A stretch of 64,000 bases of DNA from Chaunax sp. Z400 (lineage: Eukaryota; Chordata; Actinopteri; Lophiiformes; Chaunacidae): the NCBI GenBank assembly GCA_037577475.1, contig JBAGJB010000181.1, forward strand, positions 5,001 through 69,000, given 5' to 3'. The stretch's first letter is position 1, and every line of letters starts with the position of its first letter. Positions 20,641 to 30,731 of the stretch are shown here, one piece after another. Made by a program: the position numbers and the translations under genes. Under the pieces are notes generated by a model, which had not been told where the DNA came from, searched no databases, and worked only from the letters and a program-made list of their open reading frames with translations.

Positions 20641-23600
20641 CGAGTCTCTACGACCTTCCGTTCCCGAGATACAGACATTCAAAATACGCCCCTACTGGAC
20701 ATGTCATATCTCGGGAAAGGAAGGTAACACAGACTCGGGACAAAGACTGGTGTTCTCAGAGACCACATAAACCCCTAGACGGACGTTGGTCCCGAGTCTC
20801 TACGACCTTCCGTTTCCGAGATACACACATTCACTATAGGCGAACCAAACCCCATTCACTACAATGGGAAAATAAACTTGAGGATAACTCGGGAACGGAA
20901 GGTCGTAGAGACTCGGGACCCTGATCCGTCTGACATAATTCGTGGTCTCTGAACACGCCAGACTTCTCCCCGAGTCTCTACGACCTTCCGTTCCCGAGAT
21001 ACAGACATTCAAAATACGCCCCTACTGGACATGTCATATCTCGGGAAAGGAAGGTCGCACAGACTCGGGACAAAGACTGGTGTTCTCAGAGACCACATAA
21101 ACCCCTAGATGGACGTTGGTCCCGAGTCTCTACGACCTTCCGTTTCCTAGATACACACATTCACTATAGGCGAACCAAACCCCATTCACTTCAATGGGAA
21201 AATAAACTTGAGTATAACTCGGGAACGGAAGGTCGTAGAGACTCGGGACCCTGATCCGTCGGATATAATTCGTGGTCTCTGAACACGCCAGACTTCTCCC
21301 CGAGTCTCTACGACCTTCCGTTCCCGAGATACAAACATTCCAAAAATCACAAAAAATACATGTCATATCTCGGGAACCGTAAGTCGTAGAGACTCTGTTT
21401 ACCTGCTGGCGTTTTTGGAGACCCCATAAAACCATTGAAAGAGCTTATCCCCGAGTCTCTACGACCTTCCGTTCAAAAGTTACCAACCCGGGTAGGGCCC
21501 CGATTGAGTTTTTATCCCCTTAACCTAACCTAACCCTAACCCTAACCCCTAACCCACACTTGTCCGCGAGTCTCTACGACCTTCCGTTCCCGAGATACAG
21601 ACATTCAAAATACGCCCCTACTGGACATGTCATATCTCTGGAAAGGGAGGTCGCACAGACTCGGGACAAAGACTGGTGTTCTCAGAATCCACATAAACCC
21701 CGAGACGGACGTAGGTCCCGAGTCTCTACGACCTTCCGTTTCCGAGATACACACATTCACTATAGGCGAACCAAACCCCATTCACTTCAATGGGAAAATA
21801 AACTTGAGTATAACTCGGGAACGGAAGGTCGTAGAGACTCGGGACCCCGATCCGTCGGACATAATTCGTGGTCTCTGAACACGCCAGACTTCTCCCCGAG
21901 TCTCTACGACCTTCCGTTCCCGAGATACAAACATTCCAAAAATCACCAAAAATACATGTCATATCTCGGGAACCGTAAGTCGTAGAGACTCGGTTTACCT
22001 GCTGGCGTTCTTGGAGACCCCATAAAACCATTGAAAGAGCTTATCCCCGAGTCTCTACGACCTTCCGTTCCCGAGATACAAACATTCCAAAAATCACCAA
22101 AAATACATGTCATATCTCGGGAACCGTAAGTCGTAGAGACTCGGTTTACCTGCTGGCGTTCTTGGAGACCCCATAAAACCATTGAAAGAGCTTATCCCCG
22201 AGTCTCTACGACCTTCCGTTCCCGAGATACAGACATTCAAAATACGCCCCTACTGGACATGTCATATCTCGGGAAAGGAAGGTCGCACAGACTCGGGACA
22301 AAGACTGGTGTTCTCAGAGACCACATAAACCCCTAGATGGACGTTGGTCCCGAGTCTCTACGACCTTCCGTTTCCGAGATACACACATTCACTATAGGCG
22401 AACCAAACCCCATTCACTTCAATGGGAAAATAAACTTGAGTATAACTCGGGAACGGAAGGTCGTAGAGACTCGGGACCCTGATCCGTCGGATATAATTCG
22501 TGGTCTCTGAACACGCCAGACTTCTCCCCGAGTCTCTACGACCTTCCGTTCCCGAGATACAAACATTCCAAAAATCACAAAAAATACATGTCATATCTCG
22601 GGAACCGTAAGTCGTAGAGACTCTGTTTACCTGCTGGCGTTTTTGGAGACCCCATAAAACCATTGAAAGAGCTTATCCCCGAGTCTCTACGACCTTCCGT
22701 TCAAAAGTTACCAACCCGGGTAGGGCCCCGATTGAGTTTTTATCCCCTTAACCTAACCTAACCCTAACCCTAACCCCTAACCCACACTTGTCCGCGAGTC
22801 TCTACGACCTTCCGTTCCCGAGATACAGACATTCAAAATACGCCCCTACTGGACATGTCATATCTCTGGAAAGGGAGGTCGCACAGACTCGGGACAAAGA
22901 CTGGTGTTCTCAGAATCCACATAAACCCCGAGACGGACGTAGGTCCCGAGTCTCTACGACCTTCCGTTTCCGAGATACACACATTCACTATAGGCGAACC
23001 AAACCCCATTCACTTCAATGGGAAAATAAACTTGAGTATAACTCGGGAACGGAAGGTCGTAGAGACTCGGGACCCCGATCCGTCGGACATAATTCGTGGT
23101 CTCTGAACACGCCAGACTTCTCCCCGAGTCTCTACGACCTTCCGTTCCCGAGATACAAACATTCCAAAAATCACCAAAAATACATGTCATATCTCGGGAA
23201 CCGTAAGTCGTAGAGACTCGGTTTACCTGCTGGCGTTCTTGGAGACCCCATAAAACCATTGAAAGAGCTTATCCCCGAGTCTCTACGACCTTCCGTTCCC
23301 GAGATACAAACATTCCAAAAATCACCAAAAATACATGTCATATCTCGGGAACCGTAAGTCGTAGAGACTCGGTTTACCTGCTGGCGTTCTTGGAGACCCC
23401 ATAAAACCATTGAAAGAGCTTATCCCCGAGTCTCTACGACCTTCCGTTCCCGAGATACAGACATTCAAAATACGCCCCTACTGGACATGTCATATCTCGG
23501 GAAAGGAAGGTCGCACAGACTCGGGACAAAGACTGGTGTTCTCAGAGACCACATAAACCCCTAGATGGACGTTGGTCCCGAGTCTCTACGACCTTCCGTT

Positions 23601-25135
23601 TCCGAGATACACACATTCACTATAGGCGAACCAAACCCCATTCACTTCAATGGGAAAATAAACTTGAGTATAACTCGGGAACGGAAGGTCGTAGAGACTC
23701 GGGACCCTGATCCGTCGGACATAATTCGTGGTCTCTGAACACGTCAGACTTCTCCCCGAGTCTCTACGACCTTCCGTTCCCGAGATACAAACATTCCAAA
23801 AATCACAAAAAATACATGTCATATCTCGGGAACCGTAAGTCGTAGAGACTCGGTTTACCTGCTGGCGTGTTTGGAGACCCCATAAAACCATTGAAAGAGC
23901 TTATCCCCGAGTCTCTACGACCTTCCGTTCAAAAGTTACCAACCCGGGTAGGGCCCCGATTGAGTTTTTATCCCCTTAACCTAACCTAACCCTAACCCTA
24001 ACCCCTAACCCACACTTGTCCGCGAGTCTCTACGACCTTCCGTTCCCGAGATACAGACATTCAAAATACGCCCCTACTGGACATGTCATATCTCTGGAAA
24101 GGGAGGTCGCACAGACTCGGGACAAAGACTGGTGTTCTCAGAATCCACATAAACCCCGAGACGGACGTAGGTCCCGAGTCTCTACGACCTTCCGTTTCCG
24201 AGATACACACATTCACTATAGGCGAACCAAACCCCATTCACTTCAATGGGAAAATAAACTTGAGTATAACTCGGGAACGGAAGGTCGTAGAGACTCGGGA
24301 CCCCGATCCGTCGGACATAATTCGTGGTCTCTGAACACGCCAGACTTCTCCCCGAGTCTCTACGACCTTCCGTTCCCGAGATACAAACATTCCAAAAATC
24401 ACCAAAAATACATGTCATATCTCGGGAACCGTAAGTCGTAGAGACTCGGTTTACCTGCTGGCGTTCTTGGAGACCCCATAAAACCATTGAAAGAGCTTAT
24501 CCCCGAGTCTCTACGACCTTCCGTTCCCGAGATACAAACATTCCAAAAATCACCAAAAATACATGTCATATCTCGGGAACCGTAAGTCGTAGAGACTCGG
24601 TTTACCTGCTGGCGTTCTTGGAGACCCCATAAAACCATTGAAAGAGCTTATCCCCGAGTCTCTACGACCTTCCGTTCCCGAGATACAGACATTCAAAATA
24701 CGCCCCTACTGGACATGTCATATCTCGGGAAAGGAAGGTCGCACAGACTCGGGACAAAGACTGGTGTTCTCAGAGACCACATAAACCCCTAGATGGACGT
24801 TGGTCCCGAGTCTCTACGACCTTCCGTTTCCGAGATACACACATTCACTATAGGCGAACCAAACCCCATTCACTTCAATGGGAAAATAAACTTGAGTATA
24901 ACTCGGGAACGGAAGGTCGTAGAGACTCGGGACCCTGATCCGTCGGATATAATTCGTGGTCTCTGAACACGCCAGACTTCTCCCCGAGTCTCTACGACCT
25001 TCCGTTCCCGAGATACAAACATTCCAAAAATCACAAAAAATACATGTCATATCTCGGGAACCGTAAGTCGTAGAGACTCTGTTTACCTGCTGGCGTTTTT
25101 GGAGACCCCATAAAACCATTGAAAGAGCTTATCCC
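20641..25135. repeat. 4495-bp segmental unit, copy 2 (tandem)
   Basis: This copy starts immediately where copy 1 ends and repeats its unit order and its diagnostic variants. Where copy 1 is followed by an A unit, copy 2 is followed by a D unit at 25136, which fixes the right breakpoint at a unit boundary. Confidence 0.88.
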
Positions 25136-27820
25136 CGAGTCTCTACGACCTTCCGTTCAAAAGTTACCAACCCGGGTAGGGCCCCGATTGAGTTTTTATC
25201 CCCTTAACCTAACCTAACCCTAACCCTAACCCCTAACCCACACTTGTCCGCGAGTCTCTACGACCTTCCGTTCCCGAGATACAGACATTCAAAATACGCC
25301 CCTACTGGACATGTCATATCTCTGGAAAGGGAGGTCGCACAGACTCGGGACAAAGACTGGTGTTCTCAGAATCCACATAAACCCCGAGACGGACGTAGGT
25401 CCCGAGTCTCTACGACCTTCCGTTTCCGAGATACACACATTCACTATAGGCGAACCAAACCCCATTCACTTCAATGGGAAAATAAACTTGAGTATAACTC
25501 GGGAACGGAAGGTCGTAGAGACTCGGGACCCCGATCCGTCGGACATAATTCGTGGTCTCTGAACACGCCAGACTTCTCCCCGAGTCTCTACGACCTTCCG
25601 TTCCCGAGATACAAACATTCCAAAAATCACCAAAAATACATGTCATATCTCGGGAACCGTAAGTCGTAGAGACTCGGTTTACCTGCTGGCGTTCTTGGAG
25701 ACCCCATAAAACCATTGAAAGAGCTTATCCCCGAGTCTCTACGACCTTCCGTTCCCGAGATACAAACATTCCAAAAATCACCAAAAATACATGTCATATC
25801 TCGGGAACCGTAAGTCGTAGAGACTCGGTTTACCTGCTGGCGTTCTTGGAGACCCCATAAAACCATTGAAAGAGCTTATCCCCGAGTCTCTACGACCTTC
25901 CGTTCCCGAGATACAGACATTCAAAATACGCCCCTACTGGACATGTCATATCTCGGGAAAGGAAGGTCGCACAGACTCGGGACAAAGACTGGTGTTCTCA
26001 GAGACCACATAAACCCCTAGATGGACGTTGGTCCCGAGTCTCTACGACCTTCCGTTTCCGAGATACACACATTCACTATAGGCGAACCAAACCCCATTCA
26101 CTTCAATGGGAAAATAAACTTGAGTATAACTCGGGAACGGAAGGTCGTAGAGACTCGGGACCCTGATCCGTCGGACATAATTCGTGGTCTCTGAACACGT
26201 CAGACTTCTCCCCGAGTCTCTACGACCTTCCGTTCCCGAGATACAAACATTCCAAAAATCACAAAAAATACATGTCATATCTCGGGAACCGTAAGTCGTA
26301 GAGACTCGGTTTACCTGCTGGCGTTTTTGGAGACCCCATAAAACCATTGAAAGAGCTTATCCCCGAGTCTCTACGACCTTCCGTTCAAAAGTTACCAACC
26401 CGGGTAGGACCCCGATTGAGTTTTTATCCCCTTAACCCTAACCCTAACCCTAACCCTAACCCCTAACCCACACTTGTCCGCGAGTTTCTACGACCTTCCG
26501 TTCCCGAGATACAGACATTCAAAATACGCCCCTACTGGACATGTCATATCTCGGGAAAGGAAGGTTGCACAGACTCGGGACAAAGACTGGTGTTCTCAGA
26601 GACCACATAAACCCCTAGACGGACGTTGGTCCCGAGTCTCTACGACCTTCCGTTTCCGAGATACACACATTCACTATAGGCGAACCAAACCCCATTCACT
26701 TCAATGGGAAAATAAACTTGAGTATAACTCGGGAACGGAAGGTCGTAGAGACTCGGGACCCCGATTCGTCGGACATAATTCGTGGTCTCTGAACACGCCA
26801 GACTTCTCCCCGAGTCTCTACGACCTTCCGTTCCCGAGGTACAAACATTCCAAAAATCACCAAAAATACATGTCATATCTTGGGAACCGTAAGTCGTAGA
26901 GACTCTGTTTACCTGCTGGCGTTCTTGGAGACCCCATAAAACCATTGAAAGAGCTTATCCCCGAGTCTCTACGACCTTCCGTTCAAAAGTTACCAACCCG
27001 GGTAGGGCCCCGATTGAGTTTTTATCCCCTTAACCTAACCTAACCCTAACCCTAACCCCTAACCCACACTTGTCCGCGAGTCTCTACGACCTTCCGTTCC
27101 CGAGATACAGACATTCAAAATACGCCCCTACTGGACATGTCATATCTCGGGAAAGGAAGGTCGCACAGACTCGGGACAAAGACTGGTGTTCTCAGAGACC
27201 ACATAAACCCCTAGACGGACGTTGGTCCCGAGTCTCTACGACCTTCCGTTTCCGAGATACACATTCACTATAGCCGAACCAAACCCCATTCACTTCAATG
27301 GGAAAATAAACTTGAGTATAACTCGGGAACGGAAGGTCGTAGAGACTCGGGACCCTGATCCGTCAGACATAATTCGTGGTCTCTGAACACGCCAGACTTC
27401 TCCCCGAGTCTCAACGACCTTCCGTTCCCGAGATACAAACATTCCAAAAATCACCAAAAATACATGTCATATCTCGGGAACCGTAAGTCGTAGAGACTCG
27501 GTTTACCTGCTGGCGTTCTTGGAGACCCCATAAAACCATTGAAAGAGCTTATCCCCGAGTCTCTACGACCTTCCGTTCCCGAGATACAAACATTCCAAAA
27601 ATCACCAAAAATACATGTTATATCTCGGGAACCGTAAGTCGTAGAGACTCGGTTTACCTGCTGGCGTTCTTGGAGACCCCATAAAACCATTGAAAGAGCT
27701 TATCCCCGAGTCTCTACGACCTTCCGTTCAAAAGTTACCAACCCGGGTAGGGCCCGATTGAGTTTTTATCCCCTTAACCTAACCTAACCCTAACCCTAAC
27801 CCCTAACCCACACTTGTCCG

Positions 27821-27972
27821 CTAGTCTCTACGACCTTCCGTTCCCGAGATACAGACATTCAAAATACGCCCCTACTGGACATGTCATATCTCGGGAAAGG
27901 AAGGTCGCACAGACTCGGGACAAAGACTGGTGTTCTCAGAGACCACATAAACCCCTAGACGGACGTTGGTCC
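27821..27972. repeat. Exemplar unit A (152 bp)
   Basis: The arm (about 33 bp, ending CCGAGATA) is followed by a 35-base loop with CATTCAAAATACGCCCCTAC. A reverse-complementary arm (TATCTCGGGAAAGGAAGGTC ...) pairs at about 30 of 33 positions. A spacer of about 50 bp (GACTGGTGTTCTCAGAGACC ...) ends the unit. A always follows D. Confidence 0.9.
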
Positions 27973-28123
27973 CGAGTCTCTACGACCTTCCGTTCCCGAG
28001 ATACAAACATTCCAAAAATCACCAAAAATACATGTCATATCTCGGGAACCGTAAGTCGTAGGGACTCGGTTTACCTGCTGGCGTTCTTGGAGACCCCATA
28101 AAACCATTGAAAGAGCTTATCCC
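27973..28123. repeat. Exemplar unit C (151 bp)
   Basis: The loop is about 34 bases (CATTCCAAAAATCACC ...). The second arm (TATCTCGGGAACCGTAAGTC ...) pairs at about 29 of 33 positions. The spacer contains CTGCTGGCGTTCTTGGAGAC and ends TTGAAAGAGCTTAT. C is the only type that precedes D. Confidence 0.9.
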
Positions 28124-28238
28124 CGAGTCTCTACGACCTTCCGTTCAAAAGTTACCAACCCGGGTAGGGCCCCGATTGAGTTTTTATCCCCTTAACCTAA
28201 CCTAACCCTAACCCTAACCCCTAACCCACACTTGTCCG
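28124..28238. repeat. Exemplar unit D (115 bp) with interstitial telomeric tract
   Basis: D begins with the first 22 bases of the shared core, breaks off after CCTTCCGTT, and continues with a D-specific segment of about 47 bp (CAAAAGTTACCAACCCGGGT ... TTTTTATCCCC). A telomeric tract follows (about 28190-28227: CTTAACCTAACC, then CCCTAA units), and CACACTTGTCCG joins it to the next A. The tract length varies between D units in 6-bp steps. Confidence 0.95.
28190..28227 (-). repeat. Interstitial telomeric repeat, exemplar (TTAGGG on minus strand)
   Basis: The tract holds two TTAGG-like pentamers and about three TTAGGG hexamers, one with an extra G. On the minus strand GGG, GGGG, GGG and GGG runs separated by TTA would satisfy a simple G-quadruplex pattern. 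Equivalent tracts recur in all D units. Confidence 0.93.
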
Positions 28239-30731
28239 CTAGTCTCTACGACCTTCCGTTCCCGAGATACAGACATTCAAAATACGCCCCTACTGGACAT
28301 GTCATATCTCGGGAAAGGAAGGTCGCACAGACTCGGGACAAAGACTGGTGTTCTCAGAGACCACATAAACCCCTAGACGGACGTTGGTCCCGAGTCTCTA
28401 CGACCTTCCGTTCCCGAGATACAAACATTCCAAAAATCACCAAAAATACATGTCATATCTCGGGAACCGTAAGTCGTAGGGACTCGGTTTACCTGCTGGC
28501 GTTCTTGGAGACCCCATAAAACCATTGAAAGAGCTTATCCCCGAGTCTCTACGACCTTCCGTTCAAAAGTTACCAACCCGGGTAGGGCCCCGATTGAGTT
28601 TTTATCCCCTTAACCTAACCTAACCCTAACCCCTAACCCACACTTGTCCGCTAGTCTCTACGACCTTCCGTTCCCGAGATACAGACATTCAAAATACGCC
28701 CCTACTGGACATGTCATATCTCGGGAAAGGAAGGTCGCACAGACTCGGGACAAAGACTGGTGTTCTCAGAGACCACATAAACCCCTAGACGGACGTTGGT
28801 CCCGAGTCTCTACGACCTTCCGTTCCCGAGATACAAACATTCCAAAAATCACCAAAAATACATGTCATATCTCGGGAACCGTAAGTCGTAGGGACTCGGT
28901 TTACCTGCTGGCGTTCTTGGAGACCCCATAAAACCATTGAAAGAGCTTATCCCCGAGTCTCTACGACCTTCCGTTCAAAAGTTACCAACCCGGGTAGGGC
29001 CCCGATTGAGTTTTTATCCCCTTAACCTAACCTAACCCTAACCCTAAGCCCTAACCCACACTTGTCCGCTAGTCTCTACGACCTTCCGTTCCCGAGATAC
29101 AGACATTCAAAATACGCCCCTACTGGACATGTCATATCTCGGGAAAGGAAGGTCGCACAGACTCGGGACAAAGACTGGTGTTCTCAGAGACCACATAAAC
29201 CCCTAGACGGACGTTGGTCCCGAGTCTCTACGACCTTCCGTTCCCGAGATACAAACATTCCAAAAATCACCAAAAATACATGTCATATCTCGGGAACCGT
29301 AAGTCGTAGGGACTGGTTTACCTGCTGGCGTTCTTGGAGACCCCATAAAACCATTGAAAGAGCTTATCCCCGAGTCTCTACGACCTTCCGTTCAAAAGTT
29401 ACCAACCCGGGTAGGGCCCCGATTGAGTTTTTATCCCCTTAACCTAACCTAACCCTAACCCTAACCCCTAACCCACACTTGTCCGCTAGTCTCTACGACC
29501 TTCCGTTCCCGAGATACAGACATTCAAAATACGCCCCTACTGGACATGTCATATCTCGGGAAAGGAAGGTCGCACAGACTCGGGACAAAGACTGGTGTTC
29601 TCAGAGACCACATAAACCCCTAGACGGACGTTGGTCCCGAGTCTCTACGACCTTCCGTTCCCGAGATACAAACATTCCAAAAATCACCAAAAATACATGT
29701 CATATCTCGGGAACCGTAAGTCGTAGGGACTCGGTTTACCTGCTGGCGTTCTTGGAGACCCCATAAAACCATTGAAAGAGCTTATCCCCGAGTCTCTACG
29801 ACCTTCCGTTCAAAAGTTACCAACCCGGGTAGGGCCCCGATTGAGTTTTTATCCCCTTAACCTAACCTAACCCTAACCCTAAGCCCTAACCCACACTTGT
29901 CCGCTAGTCTCTACGACCTTCCGTTCCCGAGATACAGACATTTAAAATACGCCCCTACTGGACATGTCATATCTCGGGAAAGGAAGGTCGCACAGACTCG
30001 GGACAAAGACTGGTGTTCTCAGAGACCACATAAACCCCTAGACGGACGTTGGTCCCGAGTCTCTACGACCTTCCGTTCCCGAGATACAAACATTCCAAAA
30101 ATCACCAAAAATACATGTCATATCTCGGGAACCGTAAGTCGTAGGGACTGGTTTACCTGCTGGCGTTCTTGGAGACCCCATAAAACCATTGAAAGAGCTT
30201 ATCCCCGAGTCTCTACGACCTTCCGTTCAAAAGTTACCAACCCGGGTAGGGCCCCGATTGAGTTTTTATCCCCTTAACCTAACCTAACCCTAACCCTAAC
30301 CCCTAACCCACACTTGTCCGCTAGTCTCTACGACCTTCCGTTCCCGAGATACAGACATTCAAAATACGCCCCTACTGGACATGTCATATCTCGGGAAAGG
30401 AAGGTCGCACAGACTCGGGACAAAGACTGGTGTTCTCAGAGACCACATAAACCCCTAGACGGACGTTGGTCCCGAGTCTCTACGACCTTCCGTTCCCGAG
30501 ATACAAACATTCCAAAAATCACCAAAAATACATGTCATATCTCGGGAACCGTAAGTCGTAGGGACTCGGTTTACCTGCTGGCATTCTTGGAGACCCCATA
30601 AAACCATTGAAAGAGCTTATCCCCGAGTCTCTACGACCTTCCGTTCAAAAGTTACCAACCCGGGTAGGGCCCCGATTGAGTTTTTATCCCCTTAACCTAA
30701 CCTAACCCTAACCCTAACCCCTAACCCACAC

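Larger units (their letters stand above)
15649..27813. repeat. Left zone of the array: mostly A-B-C-C-A-B-C-D, 1228 bp
   Basis: After the junction the order is A B C A B A B C D. Cassettes of 1228 bp then begin at about 17065, 18293, (19521, extended), 21560, 22788, 24016 and 25244. Shorter or variant cassettes begin at 26474 (596 bp, A B C D) and 27070 (744 bp, A B C C D). The D-to-A junction reads TCCGCGAG throughout this zone. In the 1228-bp cassettes the first A has ATATCTCTGGAAAGGGAGG and the second has ATATCTCGGGAAAGGAAGG, so variants are tied to position in the higher-order unit. Confidence 0.92.
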
